Of a stretch of DNA of 64,000 nt, positions 1-9,087 are shown in pieces. Under the pieces are notes generated by a model that saw only the letters and a list, made by a program, of their open reading frames with translations, made no database searches and was not told where the DNA came from. The translations under genes and the position numbers were made by a program. Source of the stretch: Sinorhizobium fredii (GTDB lineage Bacteria > Pseudomonadota > Alphaproteobacteria > Rhizobiales > Rhizobiaceae). The stretch lies in the NCBI RefSeq assembly GCF_002944405.1, contig NZ_CP024307.1:2066501-2130500 (forward strand), read 5' to 3'. Numbering within the stretch: the stretch's first letter is position 1; every line of letters begins with the position of its first letter.

Positions 1-193
1 CGAGGCCTCGCGACCTCCGGGTGCCGCAGCCGCTTCGTCGAACTGGAATCATCTTTAACAATCAGAGATAACAGCAGAAAGCGTCTCGGCGGAAGCGCGG
101 CGGTCAATTCACAGGGAATGTCGGGCGCAACCTTGTCCCGGCCTGAAAAAAGCCGTCAAATGTTGCAATTCGACCGGAAAAGGAGTTCAGCCC

Positions 194-1222
194 ATGATGG
201 AAACATTGGTCGGGGACAACGGTAGCCGATTCGTCATCGCCGCCGGAGCCGTCGCCGTCGGCCTTCTGTGCCTCGTGGCGGTGCTCTGGATCATGCGAAA
301 CAGGCCCTCGTCCCCCTTCGTGCGGGGCGGCAAGAACCGCCAGCCGCGGCTCGCCGTGCTCGATGCCGCCGCCGTCGACACGCGCCGCCGGCTCGTGCTC
401 GTCCGCCGCGACGACGTCGAGCATCTGATCATGATCGGCGGACCAACTGATATCGTCATCGAGAGCCGCATCGTGGCCGATGACGGGGCGGCCGCAGCTG
501 CTTCCGTCGCCGCGACGGTGGAACAGCCGGCCCCCAAGTCCCCGGTCGCGCCCGAGCAGGCGGCGCCAGCCCCTCAACCCGTTTCGGCGTCGACACCTGC
601 GGAAGCCGCAAAGCAAGAGCCGGTGCGGCCGGCGGGGTCGGATGAGCCGCCGCGGGCCGTGCCCGTGCGGGAGCCGGAGCCCGCGCCAAAGCCCTCAGAA
701 ACCGTGCAGCAACGTCCCCTGCCCGTCGAACCGCCGCCTCCGCCGGAACCCGTCGTCAGGACCTCGCCGCCCGCCCCTGCCATCCTCCCGGTATCCGCCC
801 CGCAAACGCCCCAAGACATGCTGAGGGCGGCGCGCGAGCGGATCGTTCCTATGGCCCAACCCTCGCGCGAAGAGCGATTTCCGCAGCCGATAGCGGCGAC
901 GCGGGAGTCTCCGCGGCCCGTCCAGATCCCGCCCATTCCCCGGCTGGCCGAACCCGTTGCGGTCGAAAGTCCGACGGCGGTGGAGAGGCCGGCCGCCGTC
1001 GACAAGGCGGCGGACTTCGAACGGTTCCTCGACGCGGAGATTAGCGGTGATCTCCAGCGGCTCTCATCCACGGTGGCGCCCAAGCCGGAGGCCCGCCCAA
1101 TGGCCGCCGCCCGCCAGGAACCGATCCTCGGCCCGCCACTGGAAGAAGGCCGCAAGGAAGAGTCGATCGAGGAGGAGATGAGCCGCATGCTGGCTGATAT
1201 CTCTGCTGGCCGCAAACCCTGA
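194..1222 (+). CDS. FliO-like inner-membrane protein with long proline-rich tail
   Basis: A 342-residue protein. One membrane segment lies at about residues 13-35, followed by a basic stretch and a small beta-rich domain (about 52-95) that reads RRRLVLVRRDDVEHLIMIGG. This resembles the FliO/MopB fold of the flagellar export apparatus, and similar rhizobial proteins carry that name. Residues 100-340 are low-complexity Pro/Ala/Glu with no visible domain. An AGGAG element lies 8-10 nt before the first of two adjacent ATG codons. There are no flagellar genes nearby, so a role in flagellar export is inferred from the domain only. It could instead be a general membrane anchor with a disordered tail. 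A strong hairpin terminator follows the stop. Confidence 0.7.
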   Translation: MMETLVGDNGSRFVIAAGAVAVGLLCLVAVLWIMRNRPSSPFVRGGKNRQPRLAVLDAAAVDTRRRLVLVRRDDVEHLIMIGGPTDIVIESRIVADDGAAAAASVAATVEQPAPKSPVAPEQAAPAPQPVSASTPAEAAKQEPVRPAGSDEPPRAVPVREPEPAPKPSETVQQRPLPVEPPPPPEPVVRTSPPAPAILPVSAPQTPQDMLRAARERIVPMAQPSREERFPQPIAATRESPRPVQIPPIPRLAEPVAVESPTAVERPAAVDKAADFERFLDAEISGDLQRLSSTVAPKPEARPMAAARQEPILGPPLEEGRKEESIEEEMSRMLADISAGRKP

Positions 1223-1260
1223 ACTGCGGCGCAGACATACCTGTTTTCCCACCGGACAAA

Positions 1261-1293
1261 AAAACGGCGCGACCATGTCGCGCCGTTTTTTTT
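1261..1293. terminator. Bidirectional rho-independent terminator
   Basis: A 13-bp perfect stem (AAAACGGCGCGAC paired with GTCGCGCCGTTTT) with a CAT loop, followed by a run of T and preceded by a run of A. It sits between the convergent FliO-like gene and dksA and can end transcripts from both sides. Confidence 0.92.
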
Positions 1294-1313
1294 GTAAGTC
1301 TCCAAGCTCGGGC

Positions 1314-1733
1314 TTACTCGTCGCGGTAGACCTTCTCGCGACGTTCGTGACGCTCCTGCGCTTCGATCGAAAGCGTCGCAATCGGCCTGGCATCCAGGCG
1401 CTTCAAGCCGATCGGCTCACCCGTTTCCTCGCAATAGCCGTAGGTGCCTTCATCGAGGCGCTGCAAGGCGGCGTCGATCTTGGCGATGAGCTTCCTCTGA
1501 CGATCCCGGGCGCGCAATTCGATCGCACGGTCTGTTTCTGAGGAGGCTCGATCTGCGAGATCCGGATGATTGGCGCTCTCCTCAGCCAGATGGTCCAGAG
1601 TCTCACGAGCTTCGCGAAGGATATCGTTTTTCCAGGCATTCAGCTTTGCACGAAAATATGCCCGATGGTTGGCATTCATGAAATCCTCGTCCTCGGAGAG
1701 GACATAGGTACTAAGATCGATCTTCTCACTCAA
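1314..1733 (-). CDS. dksA: DksA-family RNA polymerase regulator, cysteine-poor
   Basis: A 139-residue DksA/TraR protein, which binds the RNA polymerase secondary channel and works with ppGpp. The N-terminal coiled coil is followed by the C-terminal motif YGYCEETGEPIGLKRLDARP. Canonical DksA has four zinc-binding cysteines. Here only the first is kept and the others are Thr, Ser and Ala, so it is a C-less type as known in other alphaproteobacteria. The TTG at 1733 is chosen as start because AGGAG lies 8 nt upstream and because a promoter -10 at 1769-1774 excludes the furthest upstream in-frame codon at 1796. An in-frame ATG at 1754 has no such ribosome site. Confidence 0.93.
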   Translation of the reverse strand: MSEKIDLSTYVLSEDEDFMNANHRAYFRAKLNAWKNDILREARETLDHLAEESANHPDLADRASSETDRAIELRARDRQRKLIAKIDAALQRLDEGTYGYCEETGEPIGLKRLDARPIATLSIEAQERHERREKVYRDE

Positions 1734-1768
1734 CGCGATTCTCCTGAAGAACATCTCATTGCGGCGGT

Positions 1769-1797
1769 GTATAGACCTATGAAGGGCTTGATTCAAG
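1769..1797 (-). promoter_or_regulatory. Predicted sigma70 promoter of dksA
   Basis: On the minus strand CTTGAA, a 17-bp spacer and CTATAC, close to the Sinorhizobium consensus CTTGAC-N17-CTATAT. The predicted start of transcription lies about 30 nt before the TTG codon of dksA. Confidence 0.7.
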
Positions 1798-2147
1798 CCT
1801 CGCGGAGGACACCTACGCTTATTTTAACAATGCTTGCATTCCAGGCTAACTGGCGAATATTTCATCAAAATTACACATGAAACACTCTCCATAATATTCC
1901 CGCCGGCGCTCGGCAGCAAGCCTGCGCCGTCACCTAGAGTGGTGTCTGCGTCGCGCCTCAACTACGTTGCCAATTGCGACATCTGGTGTGCGGGGTGCGG
2001 CATGTCAATGCTGCCGTGCTTGCCGCGCGAAATCCGTGGAGAACGGCTTGATCTTTGCGCCGACAGCGAGACAAGTTAGCGATGCGACGATAATCCGCGA
2101 AAGATGCAATGCGCGGCACTTCGGCGGCATCAGATTCGGATGGATAT
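1798..2147. other. Intergenic region between dksA and sixA-like gene
   Basis: About 350 bp between divergent genes. The dksA promoter is at its left edge. The first 110 bp are AT-rich and the rest is GC-rich. I see no other gene, terminator or clear operator in it. Confidence 0.6.
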
Positions 2148-2681
2148 ATGCAAGACAGTGCTCCGGCATTCCGCCTCATCCTCCTGCGTCACGCCCGCTC
2201 CGGCTGGGCGCTGCCCGGGCAACGGGATTTCGACCGCACGCTGGACGAGACTGGCTATGCCGAGGCGGAGTTGATTGCGCAAGGTGCGGCCGATCATGGG
2301 CTTTGCCCGGATCTTGTTCTGTGCTCGACCGCGGTTCGCTGCCGCCAGACCGCCGAACCGTTCCGCCGGGCGCTTGGCGAAGACATTGACATCCGCTACG
2401 TCGACCAACTCTATGCCGGACCTGCAGCCGTCTACACCGACCTTATCGAGATTCACGCGGACAGGACGTGTCTCATGGTGGTCGGACACAATCCCATGAT
2501 CGAGGACGTTTTTCGCAGCTACCTTGGCGAGCAGCAATCCGCAACCGCCTTGGAGAACGGCTATCCGCCTGCAGGGCTGGCGGTCATCGATTTCTCTGCA
2601 CGCTCAAGTGCCGGGCGCATCTCGGCTGCAACGCTTTCGACATTGCTGCTTCCGAAGCCCGAGGAAGTCGTCAGGCGATAG
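2148..2681 (+). CDS. SixA-type phosphohistidine phosphatase
   Basis: A 177-residue histidine phosphatase (phosphoglycerate-mutase fold). The catalytic RHA motif is at residues 14-16 (LLRHARSGW) and the second catalytic histidine is in VVGHNP at about 114. The size matches SixA, which removes phosphate from histidine in phosphotransfer proteins. The start at 2148 leaves a normal short N-terminus. An ATG at 2109 would add 13 residues with no recognisable content. The YcjX/DUF697 pair follows on the same strand after a gap of about 140 bp, so they may or may not be cotranscribed. Its target is unknown. Confidence 0.85.
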   Translation: MQDSAPAFRLILLRHARSGWALPGQRDFDRTLDETGYAEAELIAQGAADHGLCPDLVLCSTAVRCRQTAEPFRRALGEDIDIRYVDQLYAGPAAVYTDLIEIHADRTCLMVVGHNPMIEDVFRSYLGEQQSATALENGYPPAGLAVIDFSARSSAGRISAATLSTLLLPKPEEVVRR

Positions 2682-2819
2682 ACCTCGCCGCTTTCCAAAC
2701 AGCTGTGCGTCATTGCGCCGACCGAAACACTTCCTATATCGCCAAACACGTGGATGCCCGTAACCCGATGGGATATCGGCAGCAGCAATGGAAAGATCGA
2801 ACCCAAGGGGCGGAAACAT

Positions 2820-4307
2820 TTGGCGTCCTTAGTGACCAGCTTCAAAGACGGCGCCCTGATCGCCTTGGACAACCTCGCCGATCGCGCGGCCGGGCTCGTC
2901 AGCCCGTCCCTCCGGCTCGGCGTGACCGGTCTGTCACGGGCAGGCAAGACCGTCTTCATCTCCTCGCTGGTGCATAACCTGCTGAACGGCGGGCGCCTGC
3001 CGCTATTCGAACCGGTCCGTTCGGGGCGGGTGTCCAAGGTAAGGCTCGAGCCGCAGCCGGACGATGCGGTGCCGCGCTTTCAGTACGAGGACCATATCGC
3101 CGCTCTCGTGCGTGACCGGGTCTGGCCGGACTCAACGAGGGCCATCTCGCAATTGCGCATCACCCTCGATTACGAAAGCGCCAGCGGCTGGAACCGGATG
3201 TTTTCCGCCGGGCGCTTGTCGATCGATATCGTCGACTATCCGGGCGAGTGGCTGCTGGATCTGCCCCTGCTCGCGCTCGATTTCCGGCAGTTCAGCGCGA
3301 CGACCGTCAAGCGGGCGCGAATCGGCGCGCGCGCCGCACTGTCTCGCGAATGGCTGGCACTCGCCTCAGCGAGCGGCGCTGAAACCGCGGCCGACGAAGG
3401 CAGCGCCCGCCGCCTCGCCGAAAGCTTCACTGCGTATCTGAAGGCGTGCAAGGAGGACGACCACTCGCTCTCCACCCTGCCGCCCGGCCGTTTCCTGATG
3501 CCCGGCGACCTCGAAGGGTCTCCCGCGCTCACCTTCTCTCCGCTCCCGAACCTGCCTGAAGGCCGGGCGCCCAAGGGTTCGCTCTGGGCGATGATGGAGC
3601 GGCGGTACGAGGCCTATAAGACGCATGTGGTGAGCCCGTTCTTCCGCGAGCATTTTGCCCGGCTCGACCGCCAGATCGTGCTCGTCGACGCACTGCAGGC
3701 GATCAATCGCGGCCCGGAGGCTTTGAGGGACTTGGAACAGGCGCTCGCCGACGTGCTTGCCTGCTTCCGGCCGGGCACCAATTCCTGGCTCTCCGCCTTC
3801 CTCACGCGCCGGATAGATCGGGTGCTGATCGCCGCGACGAAGGCCGATCACCTTCACCATGAGAGCCATGATCGGCTCGAGCGAATCGCCGCGCGGCTCG
3901 TCGGCCGTGCCGCGGACCGCATCGGCATGAGCGGCGCCGGCCTGGAGGTCATGGCGCTCGCCTCCGTCCGGGCGACGCGCGAGGCGACGGTCAATCATGA
4001 CGGACACGCCCTGCCCGTCATTGTCGGCACGCCGATTGCTGGTGAGCGGATCAATGGAGACGTCTTTGATGGAGAGAGAAAAACAGCCATATTTCCTGGT
4101 GATTTACCGGAAAATCCCGAAGTTCTTTTTCAGGAAATTGGCGGCAGTCCCGTCTCTCCCCGATCCGACCATGCGATGCCGGAGCTGAATTTCGTGCGTT
4201 TCCGTCCCCCCCACCTCGAAGAGACGCGCGGCGGCTTGAAACTCTCCGTGCCGCATATCCGGCTCGACCGGGCCATGCAGTTCCTGCTTGGAGATCGACT
4301 GGCATGA
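2820..4307 (+). CDS. ycjX: YcjX family (DUF463) P-loop NTPase
   Basis: A protein of about 495 residues with a Walker A motif GLSRAGKT at residues 37-44 and the long helical body of the YcjX/DUF463 family, a dynamin-like or stress-linked NTPase of uncertain function. I prefer the TTG at 2820 (AAGGGG nine nt upstream), which gives the usual start about 35 residues before the P-loop. An ATG at 2754 would add 22 residues. The stop overlaps the start of the DUF697 gene by 4 bp, so the two are translationally coupled, as in the enterobacterial ycjX-ycjF pair. Confidence 0.88.
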   Translation: MASLVTSFKDGALIALDNLADRAAGLVSPSLRLGVTGLSRAGKTVFISSLVHNLLNGGRLPLFEPVRSGRVSKVRLEPQPDDAVPRFQYEDHIAALVRDRVWPDSTRAISQLRITLDYESASGWNRMFSAGRLSIDIVDYPGEWLLDLPLLALDFRQFSATTVKRARIGARAALSREWLALASASGAETAADEGSARRLAESFTAYLKACKEDDHSLSTLPPGRFLMPGDLEGSPALTFSPLPNLPEGRAPKGSLWAMMERRYEAYKTHVVSPFFREHFARLDRQIVLVDALQAINRGPEALRDLEQALADVLACFRPGTNSWLSAFLTRRIDRVLIAATKADHLHHESHDRLERIAARLVGRAADRIGMSGAGLEVMALASVRATREATVNHDGHALPVIVGTPIAGERINGDVFDGERKTAIFPGDLPENPEVLFQEIGGSPVSPRSDHAMPELNFVRFRPPHLEETRGGLKLSVPHIRLDRAMQFLLGDRLA

Positions 4308-5383
4308 GCGACGAATCCAAGCATCGCCCCCGTAAACCTGCGGTTTTCCCGATCGAATCCGAAACGCCTACGGCGCAGCGCACGCAGACGCCAGCGCGCA
4401 CACCCGCAAGTTTCAGCGACAAGGTCATGTTGACGCCCGACGCAGAGGACCCGTTCATTGCCACGACCGCTGCAGTCGAGGCGCTCGATCCGCCCGAGGC
4501 GCGGCCGCGCCGGCATCGGTTCTCCTTCGGCAAGGTCGCCGCCTCGGCATTTGCCCTTGTCCTGTCGCTCGCCGCGGGACTGTGGATCGACCACCTGGTG
4601 CGCGATCTGTTCTCGCGCGCCGATTGGCTCGGCTATACGGCGATCGCTGCCGTGGCCGTCGGTACCCTCGCCTTCCTCGTCGTGGTCGGCCGCGAACTTG
4701 GCGGCTTGATGCAACTGACGGCGATCCAGAAACTCAAATCCGAGGTCGCCGAAGCAACGGCGCTCGGCAACAGCAAGGCCGCACGAGCCACGCTCGGGCG
4801 ACTGGTCCATCTGCTTGCCGCCAATCCCCGAACCGCCAAGGGCCGAGCGCGGCTTGCGGAATCCGAGGACGAGATCATCGACGCGCCGCAGCTTGTCGAA
4901 CTGACCGAGCGCGAGCTCCTTGCCCCGCTCGACCGCGACGCCCGCCGAATCATTCTGGCCGCCTCGAAACGCGTCTCGATCGTCACCGCCGTCAGCCCCC
5001 GCGCCCTCGTCGATCTCGGTTACGTCCTCTACGAGTCGGCGCGGATGATTCGGGCGATGGCCGAGCTCTACGGCGGCAGGCCCGGCACGCTCGGGCTCAT
5101 CCGGCTGATGCGCGACGTGATCGCCCATCTGGCGGTCACCGGCTCCATCGCCGCCGGCGACAGTTTGATCCAGCAGATCCTGGGCCACGGTCTGGCCTCC
5201 AAACTCTCCGCGCGGCTCGGCGAAGGCGTGATCAACGGCCTGATGACGGCGCGTATCGGCATTGCTGCCATGGACCTGTGTCGGCCGATGCCGTTCCGCG
5301 CTTTGAAACGCCCCGGCATTGGCGATTTTCTGGCGGATTTGACGCCCGGCGCTTCGAAGTCCGAAGGCGCGAACGGCGCCTGA
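4304..5383 (+). CDS. YcjF/TIGR01620 family membrane protein (DUF697)
   Basis: A 359-residue protein with an unstructured, basic N-terminus, two membrane segments at about residues 73-95 and 113-135, and a C-terminal DUF697 region ending in PFRALKRPGIGDFLADL. It starts inside the stop of the upstream YcjX gene (ATGA overlap), and pairing with YcjX is characteristic of the family. In enterobacteria the pair belongs to stress (phage-shock) regulons. Here there is no psp gene nearby, and the biochemical role is not known. Confidence 0.87.
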   Translation: MSDESKHRPRKPAVFPIESETPTAQRTQTPARTPASFSDKVMLTPDAEDPFIATTAAVEALDPPEARPRRHRFSFGKVAASAFALVLSLAAGLWIDHLVRDLFSRADWLGYTAIAAVAVGTLAFLVVVGRELGGLMQLTAIQKLKSEVAEATALGNSKAARATLGRLVHLLAANPRTAKGRARLAESEDEIIDAPQLVELTERELLAPLDRDARRIILAASKRVSIVTAVSPRALVDLGYVLYESARMIRAMAELYGGRPGTLGLIRLMRDVIAHLAVTGSIAAGDSLIQQILGHGLASKLSARLGEGVINGLMTARIGIAAMDLCRPMPFRALKRPGIGDFLADLTPGASKSEGANGA

Positions 5384-5417
5384 TGCATGCTTGCGGAGGC
5401 AGCACGGAAACCGTCCA

Positions 5418-5425
5418 TTAACCAT
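5418..5425 (+). promoter_or_regulatory. TTAACCAT motif, possible CtrA half site
   Basis: Exact TTAACCAT 54 bp before the start of the exported protein at 5479. This matches the half-site motif bound by the cell-cycle regulator CtrA in rhizobia. A short motif like this also occurs by chance. Confidence 0.3.
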
Positions 5426-5478
5426 TTTAGCGCAAATGTGGTTGCCAGATTTCGACGTTGACCCATCAAGGATCGATC

Positions 5479-6030
5479 ATGTTCTCGCGCCCTTCTTTGA
5501 TTGTTCGCGGCGTTGCCGCCATCGCGCTTGCAGCCACTGCCGGCATTGCGACGCCTGCGTCTTCCGGCGCCCGGGACAAGGCCTTCTTTGAAAAGGTCGC
5601 CGGCCAATGGAAAGGCCCCGGCGAGATCGTCGCCGGCAAATACAAAGGCACCAAGTTCACCTGCGATCTGACAGGCGAGCCGACCGCAGGCAGAGAGGCC
5701 GGCATCAAGCTCGACGGCTTCTGCCGCGTCGGCGTTTTCAAGCAGCCAATGTCGGCGATGATTACCCAAAAGGGCGGCAGCTACACCGGAAAGTTCCTCG
5801 ACGGCGCGGACGGCAAGGGTCTGGACGTCGTTTCCGGCAACGTCGCCAGCGACAAGGTCGTCGTTGGAATCAACCGCAAGAAATTGAATGGTGCGATGAT
5901 CGCCCGCCTGCAGGACGCAGAAACGATGAACATCACCATCTCCGTCAAGGTCGAGGAGACGATGGTGCCGGTCATCGGCGTCAGCCTCAACAGGCAGATG
6001 GACAATATCGCCGTCGGCTCGATCAAATAG
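5479..6030 (+). CDS. Small exported protein of unknown function
   Basis: A 183-residue protein with an N-terminal signal peptide (basic start, hydrophobic core IVRGVAAIALAATAGIA, cleavage near residues 27-31). The mature part is rich in Gly and Lys and looks beta-strand rich. I do not recognise the family with certainty. The start at 5479 has AAGGA 6 nt upstream, and an ATG-like start 21 nt earlier would spoil the signal peptide. It stands alone between the DUF697 gene and the convergent fol operon. It is probably periplasmic. Confidence 0.75.
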   Translation: MFSRPSLIVRGVAAIALAATAGIATPASSGARDKAFFEKVAGQWKGPGEIVAGKYKGTKFTCDLTGEPTAGREAGIKLDGFCRVGVFKQPMSAMITQKGGSYTGKFLDGADGKGLDVVSGNVASDKVVVGINRKKLNGAMIARLQDAETMNITISVKVEETMVPVIGVSLNRQMDNIAVGSIK

Positions 6031-6102
6031 CTGTATCGTTCGGATCGAGCACTGGCGGGCCGAGAGCGCCCGCCCCCCCCCCGGATGCGGATCGGTTCGC
6101 CG

Positions 6103-6627
6103 TCAATCGCGGACCCGCCACCAGTCGGCCATTTCGTCGGCCACCTCTATTCCAGTCACATCTGCATCCGTCAGCCACTCGCCGACCGTTCTGCCGGCGA
6201 CGTTCAGATCGGCCGCGAAGTCGGCGAGAGGCATCAACACGAAACCACGCTCCGTCATGCGCGGATGCGGCAATTGCAGCCGGTCACCGGCCAAATTCGC
6301 TCCTTCAAAGGTCAGGAGATCGATATCGATGGTCCGCGGGCCCCAGCGCTCCTTGCGGACCCGCTTCATCACACGCTCGATCTCGAGACAAATTTCAAGC
6401 AGGGCCTCTGGATCGAGAGTCGTTTCTACCGCCGCGCAAGCATTGAAGAACCAGTCCTGGTCCGTCTTGCCCCAGGGCGGGGTCCGGTAGAGCCGCGACA
6501 CTGCCGTGACCTGGCAGTCCGGTCGCTCATCGAGCGCCCGCAACGCATCGGCCATCGCGCGGCACGGATCGCCGATATTGCCACCCAGCCCCAGCGTAGC
6601 GTACCGCCACCTGCTATTCGGCGACAT
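6103..6627 (-). CDS. folK: 2-amino-4-hydroxy-6-hydroxymethyldihydropteridine pyrophosphokinase
   Basis: A 174-residue HPPK, which moves pyrophosphate from ATP to 6-hydroxymethyl-dihydropterin in folate synthesis. Visible motifs are GLGGNIGDP near the N-terminus, the HPPK signature around RWGPRTIDIDLL, and LPHPRMTERGFVL. The start ATG at 6627 lies inside the end of folB (14-bp overlap), so it is the last gene of the folP-folB-folK operon. Longer upstream in-frame sequence is only the shadow of folB. Confidence 0.95.
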   Translation of the reverse strand: MSPNSRWRYATLGLGGNIGDPCRAMADALRALDERPDCQVTAVSRLYRTPPWGKTDQDWFFNACAAVETTLDPEALLEICLEIERVMKRVRKERWGPRTIDIDLLTFEGANLAGDRLQLPHPRMTERGFVLMPLADFAADLNVAGRTVGEWLTDADVTGIEVADEMADWWRVRD

Positions 6628-6985
6628 GCTCGACCGTGACCTCGACGTAGTCCAGGACGCCCGGGACCGGCGCATTGGGCTTGCGAATGGAAACTTTGGC
6701 CCGCCGTATCTGCTGGAACCGCGCACACAATGTCTTGGCGACTTCGAGAGCGAGAGCCTCGATCAGGTAGCGCCTGCGCCCCGTCACAATCCTTTCGATC
6801 TCGGCAAAGGCGATTCCGTAATGCACGGTGTCGTCGATGCAGTCTTCGGCCAGCGCCGTGCCCTGCTCAACCTCGAGTTCAGCATCCACGAAGAAGCGCT
6901 GGCCGAGAAACTCCTCCTCGTCAAGCACGCCATGGCGCGCAAAGAAGGCGCAGTTTTTCAGGGTAATGATGTAGGTCGCAGTCAT
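6614..6985 (-). CDS. folB: Dihydroneopterin aldolase
   Basis: A 123-residue protein beginning with the typical ITLKNCAFFARHGVLDEEEFLGQ segment, which carries the catalytic Glu and Lys region of FolB. It converts 7,8-dihydroneopterin to 6-hydroxymethyl-dihydropterin. Its start overlaps the folP stop by 4 bp, and its end overlaps folK. The order and tight overlaps show one transcript for three consecutive folate steps. Confidence 0.95.
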   Translation of the reverse strand: MTATYIITLKNCAFFARHGVLDEEEFLGQRFFVDAELEVEQGTALAEDCIDDTVHYGIAFAEIERIVTGRRRYLIEALALEVAKTLCARFQQIRRAKVSIRKPNAPVPGVLDYVEVTVEHVAE

Positions 6986-7851
6986 GGCTTCATGTCCCGT
7001 CGGCTGTTCTTTGCGTCGAGCATAGCATCCGCCATCGCCAGTGCATCCCTGTTGATTGCGACATCATGCACCCGAAAGATCGCCGCCCCGGCAATTCTGA
7101 GGAGCGCGGTCGTCGCCGCTGTACCGACGTCGCGGTCTTTCGCATCGCGACCGGTAACGGCGCCGATGAAGCGCTTGCGCGATGTGCCGACCAGGAATGG
7201 CAGGCCGAACCGATGCAATTCCGCAAATCGCGCCATCAGCTCCAAATTTTCATCCGCTCCCTTCGCGAAGCCATAGCCGGGGTCGAGGACGATCCGGTCG
7301 CGTGCGACGCCCGCCTCGGCGGCAATCTCCAGCGAACGGTTTAGAAATTGGAATTGATCCTCGATGACGTCGCCGAGCTTCTGCCGATCGCGCCCTGTAT
7401 GCATGACGCAAAGCCCTGCGCCCGTCTCGGCAGCCACTTGCGCGATCGCCGGTTCCCGCTGCAGACCGTGCACGTCGTTGACAATATGAGCGCCGGCTTC
7501 GATGGCCAGGCGCGCCGTTTCGGCGCGATAGGTGTCGACCGAGATGATTGCATCGGTCCGGCCCGCCAGTGCCTCGATGACCGGCAAAATACGTGCCTGC
7601 TCCTCGCCCGCATCGACCGGATCCGCATCGGGGCGGGTCGACTCGCCACCGATGTCGAGGATCGCCGCGCCGTCCTCGAGGGCGCGCATCGCCGCGGCGA
7701 CAGCAACGGTGGCGTCTGCAAAGCGGCCGCCATCGGAGAAGGAATCCGGCGTCACATTGATGATCGCCATCAGAACACCGCGCGGCCCCAGTTCGAGGCT
7801 GCGCCCGTGCGCCAACGGCCAGCGAGATTTTTGGAATGGATCGTAGGTCAT
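6982..7851 (-). CDS. folP: Dihydropteroate synthase
   Basis: A 289-residue TIM-barrel enzyme that joins p-aminobenzoate to the pterin pyrophosphate and is the target of sulfonamides. Diagnostic motifs are MAIINVTPDSFSDGG (pterin site), DIGGESTRPDA, and the C-terminal GTSRKRFIG and RVHDV segments. I use ATG 7851 because it gives the usual family length. A TTG at 7899 would add 16 residues without homology. First gene of the folP-folB-folK operon. Confidence 0.95.
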   Translation of the reverse strand: MTYDPFQKSRWPLAHGRSLELGPRGVLMAIINVTPDSFSDGGRFADATVAVAAAMRALEDGAAILDIGGESTRPDADPVDAGEEQARILPVIEALAGRTDAIISVDTYRAETARLAIEAGAHIVNDVHGLQREPAIAQVAAETGAGLCVMHTGRDRQKLGDVIEDQFQFLNRSLEIAAEAGVARDRIVLDPGYGFAKGADENLELMARFAELHRFGLPFLVGTSRKRFIGAVTGRDAKDRDVGTAATTALLRIAGAAIFRVHDVAINRDALAMADAMLDAKNSRRDMKP

Positions 7852-8052
7852 TGTCTTTGCCCGGTCCGCGGCTTGAGGAGCGCCATCCCGGGTCGGCAAT
7901 GCGGAAGAGCGCGCGCCTTTGAAAGCAAAGGGTTAGCACGATTCTTTCACGTGGTTGGCTATTTGTCGACTTCGGAATGCGCCGATTTTATGTTGCGCTG
8001 GCCCCGGCTATGCCCCAAGCTTGCGCCAACTTCAATCCACGAGTGCCGACCA

Positions 8053-8682
8053 ATGTTCCGAGTTCGCAATCCGCTGAGAGCCGCCCTGATCGCATTTCTC
8101 GTTGGCCTTCCGATTGGCCACGCCTCGGGTGAGACCTTGATCAGCAAAACCGTCACCTATTTCTCGATCGGCGGGCGTACGGCGGCAGAACTCGACAAGG
8201 CCCTCGCCGCCAGCGGCCCGCTGATGAAGAACACCGGCACGCGCCACCCCGGCGCCACGCGAATCAAATTCGGCGGCACGATAACCTATGTCAGCCGCGG
8301 CGGGCGCTGTGCAGTCGGCACGGCGCGCGTCACGCTCAACACGAGCATCATCTTGCCGCGCTGGAAGTACCGCCCCCAAGCGAGCCGCGATCTCGCCCTT
8401 GTCTGGGATACGCTCGCGGCCGACATCAAGCGCCATGAAGAGCGCCATGCCGAGATCGCCCGCAATCATGCCCGTCGCATGGAACGGACTTTTCTCGGAC
8501 TGAAGCCGGAGGCAGACTGCGATCGTATGCAGGCTCGGGTGGCCGAGGTGAGTGCCGAAGAAATCGCAAGCCATGACAAGGACCAAGCGCGCTTTGACCG
8601 CACGGAAGCCGCGAACTTCGATCGCCGGATGATCCGACTGCTGCAATACCGGCTGGATTCGCTGAAGAAGACAGAGCGCTAG
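8053..8682 (+). CDS. DUF922 family predicted secreted Zn-dependent protease
   Basis: A 209-residue protein with a signal peptide (residues 1-25, ending HASG) and the zinc-protease-like motif KRHEERHAEIA at about residue 127, which has the HExxH pattern. This matches the DUF922 family of predicted secreted metalloproteases. Two cysteines could form a disulfide in the periplasm. Activity is inferred from the motif only. It is divergent from folP across about 200 bp and has no operon partner. Confidence 0.82.
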   Translation: MFRVRNPLRAALIAFLVGLPIGHASGETLISKTVTYFSIGGRTAAELDKALAASGPLMKNTGTRHPGATRIKFGGTITYVSRGGRCAVGTARVTLNTSIILPRWKYRPQASRDLALVWDTLAADIKRHEERHAEIARNHARRMERTFLGLKPEADCDRMQARVAEVSAEEIASHDKDQARFDRTEAANFDRRMIRLLQYRLDSLKKTER

Positions 8683-9087
8683 CCGATCTCGGCTCTGTCA
8701 AACCGCCACCTTCGCGCCGTTCACCAGACGAAGTCACCCCCAAAGAACAGCGTGATTTTGCCCGCACTCCCTCATGCAGGCGAGGGCGAAAACCCACAGT
8801 ATTTTATTGGTGGATTCTAACGATAGCCGACGATAACCGACTCAGCTATATTAATACCATGAAACGAGTGGCGGAACTGAAGTTCAACCGTTCGTCGGTA
8901 TGGCGGGTTATTTTCCAATCGACAGTAAAAAGTCGCATTTGGATCGTTGATTAAGTGCTGAATAGGGTTCGCTTCATTGCTGCCGGGTGACTGAGACAGA
9001 CCTGCGCGATGAGGCAAAACAGGTTCTCCTGGCGTGTCTCGGTGCAGCAGGTGCTCCCTCCCTCATCTGTATGCGATACGCCCCCCT
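8683..9087. other. Gene-poor region, possible sRNA locus
   Basis: About 470 bp with no credible protein gene up to the ferredoxin stop at 9152. It is more AT-rich around 8800-8960. It contains a pyrimidine-rich CTCCCTCCCTC stretch at 9053-9063, which could pair with Shine-Dalgarno sequences, and it ends in the terminator at 9088-9126. A small RNA on the plus strand would explain a terminator 400 bp past the last stop. I could not place a promoter with confidence. Confidence 0.4.
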
